From contig NZ_AQUI01000002.1 in assembly GCF_000371785.1 (NCBI RefSeq), positions 1,229,122 through 1,293,121 of the forward strand: DNA of 64,000 nt. The letters are read 5' to 3'. Positions 1-8,158 of this stretch are shown here, in pieces. The number at the start of each line of letters is the position of its first letter. Positions within the stretch are counted from its first letter, which is position 1. The notes below the pieces were generated by a model. The model saw only the letters and a program-made list of their open reading frames with translations, did no database searches and had not been told where the DNA came from. The DNA comes from Actinopolyspora halophila DSM 43834 (GTDB lineage Bacteria; Actinomycetota; Actinomycetes; Mycobacteriales; Pseudonocardiaceae). Position numbers and translations under genes: made by a program.

Positions 1-1
1 G

Positions 2-1162
2 GTGAAAATCACGAAGATCGAACCCCTGGTCCTCGGGACTCCCTGGAGGGATCTGACCTACGTCCGCCTGCACACCGACGACGGATTCGTCGGGGTGGGG
101 GAGACGCGGATGCTCGGACACACCGAGGCGTTGCTCGGCTACCTCAACGAGGCCGCGCGCAACCACGTCGTCGGCGCCGATCCGTTCAACATCGAAGCGC
201 TGGTGTGGCGGATGAAGCGCGGTGACTACGGCCGAGCGGGCGAGGTCGTGATGTCCGGTATCGCCTGCGTGGAGATGGCGTGCTGGGACATCGTCGGCAA
301 GGCGCTGGGCGAACCGGTGTGGCGACTGCTCGGCGGCAACGTCCGGGACCGGGTCAAGGCCTACGCCAACGGCTGGTACACGGTGGAACGTACTCCGGAG
401 CAGTTCCACGAGGCGGCCCGTTCGGTGGTGGACGGCGGTTATCGAGCGCTGAAGTTCGACCCGTTCGGTCCGGGACGGTGGGAACTGGAGCCCGCGGAGT
501 CGCGCCGCTCGGTCGAACTGGTGGAAGCCGTCCGGGACGCGGTGGGCCCCGACGTCGAGATCCTCGTCGAGATGCACGGGCGGTTCACCCCGGCCGAGGC
601 GACCCGGATAGCCGGTGAGCTGGCCCGTTTCTCGCCCAGCTGGATCGAGGAGCCGGTCCCGCCGGAGAACATCGAGGCGCTGAGCAAGGTCTCCGCGGCG
701 ACTCCGCTGGCGGTGGCGACCGGGGAGCGCATCCACGACCGCTTCGAGTACCGGGAAGTGTTCTCCCGGCAGGCGGCCGACGTGATCCAGCCCGACATAG
801 GGCACTTCGGAGGCATCTCGGAGACCCGCAAGGTGGCCGCCACCGCGGAGACCCACTACGTGCTGCTCGCCCCGCACAACGTCGGCGGGCCGGTGCTCAC
901 GGCCGCGAACCTGCATCTCGCCGCGGTGACCGAGAACTTCAAGATCCAGGAGCACTTCAACGACTTCGCGGACGCGCACGTGAAGCAGGCGGCACCCGGG
1001 CTGCCCGAGGTCGAGGACGGTTACTTCGCGCTGCCCTCCGGCCCCGGACTCGGGGTGGAACTCGACGTGGACTTCGTGCGCGAACATCCGGCGGGCGGAG
1101 CACGTTTCGACCTTTACGCCGAGGACTGGCAGTTCCGCGGCACGAAGGAGAAGACCTCATGA
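2..1162 (+). CDS. Mandelate racemase/muconate lactonizing enzyme family dehydratase (D-galactonate dehydratase-like)
   Basis: Enolase-superfamily enzyme of 386 aa, full length for the family, starting at GTG on base 2. The N-terminal capping domain (about 1-115) precedes the barrel. Likely metal ligands are E190 (in VEMHGRF), E216 or E217 (WIEEP) and E242 (ATGER). D265 and H292 (in APHN) are the probable acid/base pair, and K151 lies in KFDPFG. The pattern resembles galactonate dehydratases and sugar-acid cycloisomerases, which abstract the proton alpha to a carboxylate and lose water. The stop overlaps the next start (ATGA), so it is translationally coupled to the alcohol dehydrogenase. Family is confident; the substrate (an aldonate or aldarate) is inferred from the neighbours. 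The operon may begin left of the window. Confidence 0.85.
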   Translation: MKITKIEPLVLGTPWRDLTYVRLHTDDGFVGVGETRMLGHTEALLGYLNEAARNHVVGADPFNIEALVWRMKRGDYGRAGEVVMSGIACVEMACWDIVGKALGEPVWRLLGGNVRDRVKAYANGWYTVERTPEQFHEAARSVVDGGYRALKFDPFGPGRWELEPAESRRSVELVEAVRDAVGPDVEILVEMHGRFTPAEATRIAGELARFSPSWIEEPVPPENIEALSKVSAATPLAVATGERIHDRFEYREVFSRQAADVIQPDIGHFGGISETRKVAATAETHYVLLAPHNVGGPVLTAANLHLAAVTENFKIQEHFNDFADAHVKQAAPGLPEVEDGYFALPSGPGLGVELDVDFVREHPAGGARFDLYAEDWQFRGTKEKTS

Positions 1163-2178
1163 GCGATTCCGCCCGAGAGGTGCGGATCGAGCGGCCGGAA
1201 AGCCTGCGGGTCGTTCCGAGCGAACCCACACCCCCGGGGCCGCGCGAGACCGTGGTCGAGGTCGTCCGCAGCGGGATCTGCGGATCGGACCGGGAGGTGT
1301 TCACCGGAGGCAGGCCGCCCGAGTTCGTGCGCTACCCGGTGGTCCCCGGGCACGAGTGGTCCGGAAGGGTCGTGGCCGTCGGCGCGGAGGTGGACGCGGG
1401 ACTGAACGGCCGCCTCGTCGTGGGTGAGGGCTTCCGGGGCTGCGGCGTGTGCCCGGCGTGCAGGCGCGGGGACAACAACCTCTGCGCCGACCAGTACGAC
1501 GAGACCGGGTTCACCAGCCCGGGGGGCTGGGCCACCTATCTCACCCTGCCCGCGCGGTTGTTGCACGTGCTCCCCGACGACGCGGACGCGCGCAGCGCCG
1601 CGGCACTGGAACCGGCGGCCTGCGCCGCGGCGGCGACCCTCAAACTCGCGGCTGTGCCGGGGGAACGGATGGCCGTCGTCGGGGGCGGGAGTCTGGGGCT
1701 GCTCGCGACGCAGCTCATCGCCTCGACCTCGCCCGCGGAGCTGACCCTGGTCGAACCGAACGCGGCCCGCGCGGAGATCGCGGAGGCGTGCGGAGCGGGC
1801 AGGGTGTGCTCGCCCGAGGAGGCGAAGGGGCGGCTCGCGAGCTACGACGCCGTCGTGGAGGCCGCGGGAGCCTCGGGAACGGCGGACCTGGCCACGCGCC
1901 TGTCCCGTCCCGGCGGACGCGTCGTGCTCACCGGGGTGGCCGCGGCGGACTCCGGACCGCCCGATCCGGCCCACCTGGTCCTTTCCCAGATCACGGTGCA
2001 CACCGTGTTCGGCGCACCCTCCCGTGCGTGGGGGCACGCGGTGTCGAGTTTCACCAGTGGTGCCCTCGATCCGGCGCTGATCATCACCAGGGAACTCGAT
2101 CTCGGCGAGGCGGAAAGGGCGCTCCGGGACCTGGGGGACGACCGCGGACGTGATGTGAAGACGCTGCTTCGCCCCTGA
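1159..2178 (+). CDS. Zinc-dependent medium-chain alcohol dehydrogenase
   Basis: MDR-family dehydrogenase of 339 aa. The catalytic zinc site is C41 (GICGSD) with H65-E66 (PGHEW). The structural zinc lobe has four cysteines (C95, C98, C101, C109). The Rossmann glycine motif GGGSLG is at 175-180. It probably oxidises a polyol or sugar-acid hydroxyl with NAD(P)+, like sorbitol, threonine or galactitol-phosphate dehydrogenases. The 4-nt overlap with the upstream enolase-superfamily gene makes the two a pair, possibly a side branch that feeds the 2-oxoglutarate-semialdehyde route encoded downstream. The exact substrate cannot be read from sequence. Confidence 0.87.
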   Translation: MSDSAREVRIERPESLRVVPSEPTPPGPRETVVEVVRSGICGSDREVFTGGRPPEFVRYPVVPGHEWSGRVVAVGAEVDAGLNGRLVVGEGFRGCGVCPACRRGDNNLCADQYDETGFTSPGGWATYLTLPARLLHVLPDDADARSAAALEPAACAAAATLKLAAVPGERMAVVGGGSLGLLATQLIASTSPAELTLVEPNAARAEIAEACGAGRVCSPEEAKGRLASYDAVVEAAGASGTADLATRLSRPGGRVVLTGVAAADSGPPDPAHLVLSQITVHTVFGAPSRAWGHAVSSFTSGALDPALIITRELDLGEAERALRDLGDDRGRDVKTLLRP

Positions 2179-2511
2179 CCGGGGGTTTCCGTTCAGCGAG
2201 CTGCTCGGGTGGAACTTTCGGCGCCGCCGCCGAAGCACCACACCGGTCATCAACACGACAAGAAGACATCAGTGAGAAGCCCTCGTCGAGAGCTCACCGG
2301 CTTCGGGAGGATTCCGGTGGCGTCCGGAGCGGTTCCCGCCGTGACGGCGTCGTGCTCTCCTTTCCGTGCGGAACGTCGCCCTGTGCACGAACCGTCCGCG
2401 AAGAGGTCACCTGTGGATCCCCGCCCGAACGTTTCGCGCGAAACGTGTCCCGAGCTCTCGGTGCGGAACCGTCCGACGACAACGAACGAACCGAGGAGGT
2501 TGCGGAACTCC
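2179..2511 (+). other. Intergenic region upstream of the first aldehyde dehydrogenase
   Basis: A 333-base gap. The reading frame of the next gene stays open back to 2209, but codon use and lack of family similarity argue that this part is untranslated. A Shine-Dalgarno GAGGAGG lies at about 2492-2499 before ATG 2512. The region holds one 18-bp perfect palindrome (2429-2446), listed separately. I see no other gene. Confidence 0.6.
2429..2446. promoter_or_regulatory. 18-bp perfect palindrome, parS-like
   Basis: ACGTTTCGCGCGAAACGT is a perfect dyad. Its core GTTTCGCGCGAAAC differs from the parS core GTTTCACGTGAAAC at two central bases. A longer copy with the same core lies at 55315-55336. It could be a ParB-family site variant or a repressor operator of the aldehyde dehydrogenase gene. 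Confidence 0.45.
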
Positions 2512-3990
2512 ATGACATCGACACGTTCGACTCCGGCCGTCCCGGCCGAGGAACTCGAAGCCGTCCTCGACAACGCGAAAGCGGCCTCCGGAAAGCTGGA
2601 AAGCGCTCGGCCGGAGGAACTGGCCGGGATGCTGCGCGGTGTCGCCGACGCGCTGGAAGGGGCAACCGAGGAACTCGTACCGCTGGCCCAGCGGGAAAGC
2701 GGCCTGCCGGAGGGCAGGCTGCGTGGTGAGCTGGTCCGGACCACCTTCCAGCTGCGGCTGTTCGGCGACGTCGTCGAGGAGGGCTCCCACCTGGGGGCCG
2801 CTCTCGATTCGCCCGCCCCGGACTGGCCGACAGGGGCGCGTCCCGACATGCGGCGCGTTTCCCTGCCGCTGGGGCCCGTCCTCGTGTTCGCCGCCAGCAA
2901 CTTCCCGTTCGCCTTCAGCGTGGCCGGAGGCGACACCGCCTCGGCTCTGGCAGCGGGTTGCCCGGTCGTGGTCAAGGCGCACCCGGGGCATCCGGAGCTG
3001 TCCCGGCGCACCGCCGAGCTCGTGACCATCGCCCTGCGGGAAGCGGGCGCTCCGGAAGGAACGTTCGCCCTCATCGAGGGGACGGAGTCCGGCCAAGCGG
3101 CGGTGCTCGACGGGCGCATCAGGGCAGGCGCCTTCACCGGTTCGAACAGCGGAGGCCGGGCACTGTTCGACCTGGCCTGCTCCAGGGCCGATCCCATCCC
3201 CTTCTACGCCGAGATGGGCAGCGTGAACCCGGCGTTCGTCACCCCGGAGGCAGCCGAGCAGCGCGGGGGCGAGATAGCGCGCGGTTATCTCGACTCCTAC
3301 ACGCTGGGTGTCGGCCAGTTCTGCACCAAACCGGGGTTGTTGTTCGTTCCCCAGCAGGCGCTGCGGGAGTTCGAGGAAACCCTGGTTCCCGAGGTTCGGC
3401 AGCGCAACGCGGCCCCGATGCTCAGCTCGGGGATCGCCAACGCCTTCCGCGAGAGCCTGAACTCGCTGCGGGAGCACTCGGCCGTCCGGGAGCTGGTCAC
3501 CGGTGGTCACTCCGAGGACGGAGTGACCCCGACGTTGCTGAGCACGACGACCGAAGAGCTGCTGGCCCACTCCGAGGAGCTGATGGGGGAGTGCTTCGGT
3601 CCGGTTTCCCTGCTCGTGGGCTATTCGGACACCGACCAGCTGGTCGAGGCCGCCACCGCCTTCTCCGGGGAGCTGACGGCCACGGTCCAGGGCGTCGAGG
3701 ACGAGAAGGTCGTCGAGTCGCTGTTCGGGCTCCTGCGCAGCAGGGCCGGACGTCTGGTGTGGAACGGCTGGCCGACCGGCGTGAGCGTCAGTTACGCGAT
3801 GCAGCACGGCGGTCCGTACCCGGCGACCACCGCTCCGACGCACACTTCGGTGGGCACGGCGGCCGTGGAGCGCTTCCTGCGTCCCGTCTCGTTCCAGAAC
3901 GCTCCCGCGGCGGTGCTTCCGGACGCGTTGCGCGACGGCAATCCGCTCGGGATTCCGCGCCGGGTGGACGGGGAGCTGTACTCCGCGTGA
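2512..3990 (+). CDS. NADP-type aldehyde dehydrogenase, probable 2-oxoglutarate semialdehyde (2,5-dioxovalerate) dehydrogenase
   Basis: ALDH-superfamily enzyme of 492 aa from ATG 2512, chosen because GAGGAGG precedes it and ALDH similarity begins there. Visible catalytic residues are N130 (ASNFP), K155 (VVVKAH), E234 (YAEMGSVNP) and nucleophile C271 (GQFCTKPG). The ASNFPFAFS and GSVNP motifs are typical of the branch that oxidises alpha-ketoglutaric semialdehyde to 2-oxoglutarate, the last step of glucarate/galactarate breakdown. A second paralogue lies at 6252-7838 with the same catalytic layout. A clear terminator follows at 4032-4065. Confidence 0.88.
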   Translation: MTSTRSTPAVPAEELEAVLDNAKAASGKLESARPEELAGMLRGVADALEGATEELVPLAQRESGLPEGRLRGELVRTTFQLRLFGDVVEEGSHLGAALDSPAPDWPTGARPDMRRVSLPLGPVLVFAASNFPFAFSVAGGDTASALAAGCPVVVKAHPGHPELSRRTAELVTIALREAGAPEGTFALIEGTESGQAAVLDGRIRAGAFTGSNSGGRALFDLACSRADPIPFYAEMGSVNPAFVTPEAAEQRGGEIARGYLDSYTLGVGQFCTKPGLLFVPQQALREFEETLVPEVRQRNAAPMLSSGIANAFRESLNSLREHSAVRELVTGGHSEDGVTPTLLSTTTEELLAHSEELMGECFGPVSLLVGYSDTDQLVEAATAFSGELTATVQGVEDEKVVESLFGLLRSRAGRLVWNGWPTGVSVSYAMQHGGPYPATTAPTHTSVGTAAVERFLRPVSFQNAPAAVLPDALRDGNPLGIPRRVDGELYSA

Positions 3991-4031
3991 CCGGTCCGTT
4001 CGGGTCGACGGGCCCGAACCCGATCACGCCT

Positions 4032-4065
4032 GCGCCGGGTACGCACGGGCGTGCCCGGCGCTTTT
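4032..4065 (+). terminator. Intrinsic terminator after the first aldehyde dehydrogenase
   Basis: An 8-bp perfect stem, GCGCCGGG (4032-4039) with CCCGGCGC (4054-4061), is followed directly by TTTT. It sits 42 bases after the stop codon, between convergent genes. Confidence 0.75.
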
Positions 4066-4169
4066 CCGTTCCCGGGGTGCGGTGTTCCGGGGCGCGGCAG
4101 CGCCGAAACCCCCACCCCGCCCCTCGGCACCGCCGAGCAGCCACCTGGGGAAGCCGAGCCGATGGAGCG

Positions 4170-5057
4170 CTACCAGTTCCCCAAATGGGTGAGCAGTGCA
4201 TCCAACGCGGGATTGTCGTTGCAGGCCCGCCAGGCCGCGTGCAGTTCGACGGGTGCGGGAGTGGGCAGCAGGACTTCGCGGAAGACGACTCCGGACAGCC
4301 CCAGGCGAGTGGCCACCGCGGGGACCAGCGCGGCTCCCAGCCCCACTTCCACCAGCGCCAGCATCGTGTGGATCTGGCTCACGTACTGCCGGTACCGCGG
4401 AGCGATCCCGGAGTCCCGGAACATGCCGACCAGCAGCTCGTGGAAATAGCGGGCCTCCGTCGGGGAGTACATCACCAGGTCCCGCTCGGCCAGTTCGGTG
4501 AGCGCGAGCGGTTCCGAGGTGCGCACCGCCAGCGGATGTCGCATCGGCAGCGCGACGAGCAACCGTTCAGCCAGCAGCTTCTTCGAGCTCAGCGCGGGAT
4601 CCGACACCGGGGGCCGGATGAGCCCCAGGTCGAGTGAGCCTTCCGAGAGCAGCTTCAGCTGGTCGCGGGTCACCAGCTCCCGGAGCTGTATGTCGACGTG
4701 CGGGAGGTGTTCCTGCGCCGTCTCCACCAGCCCCCCGAGCAGCTCGTAGGCCGACGTCGCGGTGAAACCGATCCGTATCGAGCCGGAGACTCCCGTGCTG
4801 ACCCGGCGTGCCGAGTGAATCGCGGTTTCCGCCTCGTACACCAGGTTCCTGGCGTCCCGCAGGAACTTCTCCCCGGCCGGAGTGAGTCGCACGGTGCGGC
4901 TTCCGCGGTCGATCAGCCGCGTGTCCAGCTCCCGCTCCAGCTGCTGGATGTGCCTGCTCAGCGGGGGTTGGGTCAGCTGGAGCCGTTCGGCGGCGCGACC
5001 GAAGTGCAGCTCGTCGGCGACGGCTATGAAACTGCTCAATTGCGTGAAGGTGAACAT
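4170..5057 (-). CDS. LysR-family transcriptional regulator
   Basis: LysR regulator of 295 aa. The start is ATG at 5055-5057 (MFTFTQL), where the winged helix-turn-helix begins. The frame continues upstream but that part lacks similarity. The HTH (about 1-60) includes the typical GRAAERLQLTQPPLSRHIQQ helix pair. The effector-binding domain occupies about 88-295. It is divergent from 5-dehydro-4-deoxyglucarate dehydratase with a 187-base shared promoter region, the classic layout for a LysR activator responding to a pathway intermediate. It probably controls the glucarate genes on its right. The inducer (glucarate or galactarate) is inferred. Confidence 0.9.
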   Translation of the reverse strand: MFTFTQLSSFIAVADELHFGRAAERLQLTQPPLSRHIQQLERELDTRLIDRGSRTVRLTPAGEKFLRDARNLVYEAETAIHSARRVSTGVSGSIRIGFTATSAYELLGGLVETAQEHLPHVDIQLRELVTRDQLKLLSEGSLDLGLIRPPVSDPALSSKKLLAERLLVALPMRHPLAVRTSEPLALTELAERDLVMYSPTEARYFHELLVGMFRDSGIAPRYRQYVSQIHTMLALVEVGLGAALVPAVATRLGLSGVVFREVLLPTPAPVELHAAWRACNDNPALDALLTHLGNW

Positions 5058-5244
5058 CGATGCTCTTTCGGTATCAGGAGATGTCGAATCGGAGTTGGAC
5101 GCGCATCGATTGTCGGCCCTACTGTCGAACCCGATCGATACCCGGGTGATGCCGAGCACAACGCCGAAGTGATCCCGACCGGGAGAACCGGGTGATTGTC
5201 CGGCCGCCACGGCTCAGCGACTCACGAGGGGAACATTTTCGATC
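5058..5244. promoter_or_regulatory. Divergent promoter region between the LysR gene and kdgD
   Basis: This gap must hold both promoters. ATCGAT occurs at 5105-5110 and 5134-5139, 29 bases apart start to start, and a third copy (5056-5061) overlaps the regulator's start codon. Phased copies of a short palindrome between divergent genes suit LysR binding, but no T-N11-A site stands out clearly. Confidence 0.4.
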
Positions 5245-6153
5245 ATGACTCGTTGTACGCCGAATCAACTGGCAGCACGGCTCGGTTCGGGGCTCTTGTC
5301 GTTCCCGGTCACGCATTTCCGCGAGGATCTGGGTTTCGACGAGGCGCGGTACCGCGAGCACATCAACTGGCTCGCGAGTTTCGAGGCCGCGGGGCTGTTC
5401 GCGGCGGGAGGTACCGGAGAGTTCTTCTCGCTGACTCCCTCCGAAGTGGAGAGAGTGGTCGCGGCAGCCGTCTCCGAAGCCCCCGCGGAACTGCCCGTGG
5501 TGGCGCCTGCCGGTTACGGGACCGGAATGGCCGTGGAGATGGCCCGCTCCGCGGAGCGAACGGGAGCGGACGGAGTGCTGCTCTTCCCGCCCTACCTGAC
5601 CGAGTGCGATCGGCGGGGACTGGCCACTCACGTGCGGACGGTCTGCGCGGCCACCGAACTGGGCGTGGTCGTCTACAACCGGGCGAACGGTGTGCTGGAC
5701 GACGTCACGCTCGCCGAACTGGCCGAGCAGTGCCCCAACCTGGTCGGTTTCAAGGACGGTGTGGGCAATGTGGACGCCATGACCAGGATCCGGGCCCGCA
5801 TAGGTGATCGGCTCACCTACGTGGGAGGGCTGCCGACAGCCGAGATGTTCGCGCTGCCCTACGCGGAGTTGGGCGTGACCACCTACTCCTCGGCCATGTT
5901 CAACTTCGTGCCCCGGTACGCGCTCGACTTCTACGAGGCGGTCCGCAACAGGGACGCGGAGACGGTCCACGAGAACATCAGGAACTTCGTCCTGCCGTAC
6001 TGCGAGCTCAGGGATCGGCGCCGCGGCTACGCGGTGAGCATCGTCAAAGCGGGGATGAAGGCGGTCGGCCGTCCCGCCGGGCCGGTACGTCCTCCCCTGG
6101 TGGACCTCGACGCGGGCGAGCTGGACAGCCTGACCCGACTGATCGAGGGCTGA
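5245..6153 (+). CDS. kdgD: 5-dehydro-4-deoxyglucarate dehydratase
   Basis: DapA-superfamily Schiff-base lyase of 302 aa. It converts 5-dehydro-4-deoxy-D-glucarate to 2-oxoglutarate semialdehyde with loss of water and CO2. Visible motifs are GGTGE (55-59), the catalytic Tyr144 (VVYNRAN) and the Schiff-base Lys170 (GFKDG). The opening [10 protein letters not shown] is characteristic of KDG dehydratase rather than dihydrodipicolinate synthase. It is transcribed away from the LysR regulator and is followed after about 98 bases by an aldehyde dehydrogenase that would use its product. Confidence 0.93.
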   Translation: MTRCTPNQLAARLGSGLLSFPVTHFREDLGFDEARYREHINWLASFEAAGLFAAGGTGEFFSLTPSEVERVVAAAVSEAPAELPVVAPAGYGTGMAVEMARSAERTGADGVLLFPPYLTECDRRGLATHVRTVCAATELGVVVYNRANGVLDDVTLAELAEQCPNLVGFKDGVGNVDAMTRIRARIGDRLTYVGGLPTAEMFALPYAELGVTTYSSAMFNFVPRYALDFYEAVRNRDAETVHENIRNFVLPYCELRDRRRGYAVSIVKAGMKAVGRPAGPVRPPLVDLDAGELDSLTRLIEG

Positions 6154-6251
6154 CGACCGAGATCGTCCATCCCGCTCGTCGTGGGTGGTCGTTCGGTCGA
6201 ACGCACGAAATCCCCCGGAAGAAGACGGGGTCGGAAAGCGAGAGGAATTTG

Positions 6252-7838
6252 GTGAGCGAACCCACCGGCAGCATGTTGATAGCGGGAGAGGCCGTCCTCG
6301 GGGAGGGGAAACGGTTGCGGGCCGTGGATCCCTCCACGGGAGGTGAGCTCGCTCCCGAGTTCGGCGACGGCACGGGCGCCGAGGTGCGACGTGCCTGCGA
6401 AGCCGCCGAAGAGGCCTTCGAGAGCTACCGCGCTCTTTCCGCGGAGCGCCGTGCGGTGTTCCTGGAAACGGTCGCCGACAACATCGAGGAGCTCGGCGAG
6501 CCGCTCATCGAGCGGGCACACGCCGAAACGGGCCTGCCGAAGGCGCGGGTGACCGGTGAGCGCGCCCGCACCACCGGACAGCTGCGGCTGTTCGCGGAAG
6601 TCGTCCGGGAGGGCAGCCACAACGGCGCCCGCATCGACCCCGCGCGCTCCGGCGCGGACCGGCCCGCCCGACCGGACATTCGCCAGCGTCGGGTGGCGCT
6701 GGGGCCGGTCGCGGTTTTCGGGGCGAGCAACTTCCCGCTGGCCTTCTCCGTGGCGGGAGGCGACACGGCCTCGGCCCTGGCGGCGGGTTGTCCCGTGGTC
6801 GTCAAGGGCCACGAGGCCCACCCCGGAACCTCCGAACTGGTCGGTCGGGCCGTCACCGACGCCGTGACCTCCTGCGGACTGCCCGCGGGGACCTTCTCGT
6901 TGCTGTTCGGCGCGGATCCCGAGGTGGGTGGGGAGCTGGTCGCCGACCCCAGGATCCGGGCCGTCGGGTTCACCGGCTCGCGCAAGGCGGGCATGGCCCT
7001 GCGCTCGATCGCGCTGCGCCGGGAACACCCCGTCCCCGTCTACGCGGAGATGAGCAGCGTGAACCCGGTTTTCCTGCTCGAAGGAGCGCTGGCAGGCGAT
7101 GCGGACGGGCTGGGCGAACGGTTCGTCGGTTCCCTGACCCTGGGATCCGGCCAGTTCTGCACCAACCCCGGACTCGTGGTGGGTGCGGAAGGCGACGGAA
7201 TGACCGCTTTCCTCGAATCGGCGGAACGTGCCGTGGCCGGAACCGAACCCACCACGATGCTGACGCCCGCGATCGCGACCGAGTACGAGCGGGGTGTGGC
7301 CGAACTGGCCGAGCGCGACGGGGTCTCCCTGCTGGCGAGGGGGAGGACGAGTGACGCCCCGAACACCTGCAGGCCCGCGTTGTTGGTGACCGACGCCGAT
7401 ACCTTCCTCTCCGACTCGGCCTTCCTGCAGCGGGAGGTCTTCGGAGCGTGCTCCTTGGTGGTCCGTTGTGCGGACCGGAGCCAGGTCCGCGAGGTGGCAC
7501 GTGCGCTGGAAGGGCAGCTGACCACGACGGTGCACGCGAGCCGGGAGGACCACGAGGCGGCGGCGGAGCTGCTGCCCGTTCTGGAACGGACCGCGGGAAG
7601 GGTGCTGTTCGACGGGTGGCCGACCGGCGTGGAGGTCGGACACGCCATGGTCCACGGTGGTCCGTACCCGGCCACGACGGACTCGCGGGGCACATCCGTC
7701 GGGACGGCGGCGATCGAGCGCTTCCTGCGTCCCGTCGCCTACCAGGACGTCCCCGCCGAACTGCTCCCCGGAGAGGTCGCCGAAGCCAATCCGGACGACC
7801 TGTGGCGGCGGGTGGACGGTGAGCTCGAGAAGGGCTGA
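6252..7838 (+). CDS. Second 2-oxoglutarate semialdehyde dehydrogenase paralogue
   Basis: ALDH of 528 aa, a paralogue of the gene at 2512-3990. GTG 6252 is preferred over TTG 6249 because AGAGGA (6241-6246) is well spaced from it. Catalytic residues are N160 (ASNFP), K185, E266 (YAEMSSVNP) and C303 (GQFCTNPG). Its N terminus is about 30 residues longer than the first paralogue's. It probably completes glucarate degradation by making 2-oxoglutarate. Its place right after kdgD makes it the more likely dedicated partner, while the first copy may serve the upstream dehydratase/dehydrogenase pair. Confidence 0.9.
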   Translation: MSEPTGSMLIAGEAVLGEGKRLRAVDPSTGGELAPEFGDGTGAEVRRACEAAEEAFESYRALSAERRAVFLETVADNIEELGEPLIERAHAETGLPKARVTGERARTTGQLRLFAEVVREGSHNGARIDPARSGADRPARPDIRQRRVALGPVAVFGASNFPLAFSVAGGDTASALAAGCPVVVKGHEAHPGTSELVGRAVTDAVTSCGLPAGTFSLLFGADPEVGGELVADPRIRAVGFTGSRKAGMALRSIALRREHPVPVYAEMSSVNPVFLLEGALAGDADGLGERFVGSLTLGSGQFCTNPGLVVGAEGDGMTAFLESAERAVAGTEPTTMLTPAIATEYERGVAELAERDGVSLLARGRTSDAPNTCRPALLVTDADTFLSDSAFLQREVFGACSLVVRCADRSQVREVARALEGQLTTTVHASREDHEAAAELLPVLERTAGRVLFDGWPTGVEVGHAMVHGGPYPATTDSRGTSVGTAAIERFLRPVAYQDVPAELLPGEVAEANPDDLWRRVDGELEKG

Positions 7839-8158
7839 GCCCTGGCGAGGAGGGTGCCCGCCTCCGAGGGCCTGTCCGGGGGTTCGTCGGGAAACCCCGC
7901 GAAGGCTAGCGACGAAGTCCCGGTCCCGGTGACGACGCGGTCGCGGTGCACGTCGGTACTCCGCGGCGTGCACCGGACCGGGGCGTGGAACGCGGCCGGC
8001 ACGTCACCGGAACGTCCGGTCGGTGGGGAAGTGCCTGCCCGTCGAGCGGGATCGGTCCGCGAGCTGTTCCTTCCGTGCTGGCGGAAAAGTTTTTCCGTGG
8101 TTTTTCGTGCTGATTCCCGCCCTTCCGTGCTGGAGGGCGCATTACGGGGAGGTTCGTC
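7839..8158 (+). other. Intergenic region upstream of glucarate dehydratase
   Basis: A 320-base gap with no coding potential that I trust. It carries TTCCGTGCTGG at 8071-8081 and again at 8123-8133, a partial copy (TTTCGTGCTG, 8103-8112), and a dyad at 8082-8097. GGGGAGG at about 8147-8153 is the ribosome binding site of the next gene. The repeats suggest an operator region. Confidence 0.5.
8082..8097. promoter_or_regulatory. Hyphenated palindrome in the glucarate dehydratase leader
   Basis: CGGAAAA and TTTTCCG face each other around a central GT, between two direct repeats of TTCCGTGCTGG. A 7+2+7 dyad some 60 bases before the start codon is a plausible repressor or activator site. The cognate protein is unknown. 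Confidence 0.45.

Noticed and set aside
2209-2511. N-terminal extension of the first aldehyde dehydrogenase
   Set aside because: Open frame, but no similarity to ALDH, poor codon bias, a palindrome inside it, and a strong Shine-Dalgarno before ATG 2512.
2250-3197. Long minus-strand frame opposite the aldehyde dehydrogenase
   Set aside because: Typical mirror frame of a high-GC gene; no family similarity and the opposite strand has catalytic motifs.
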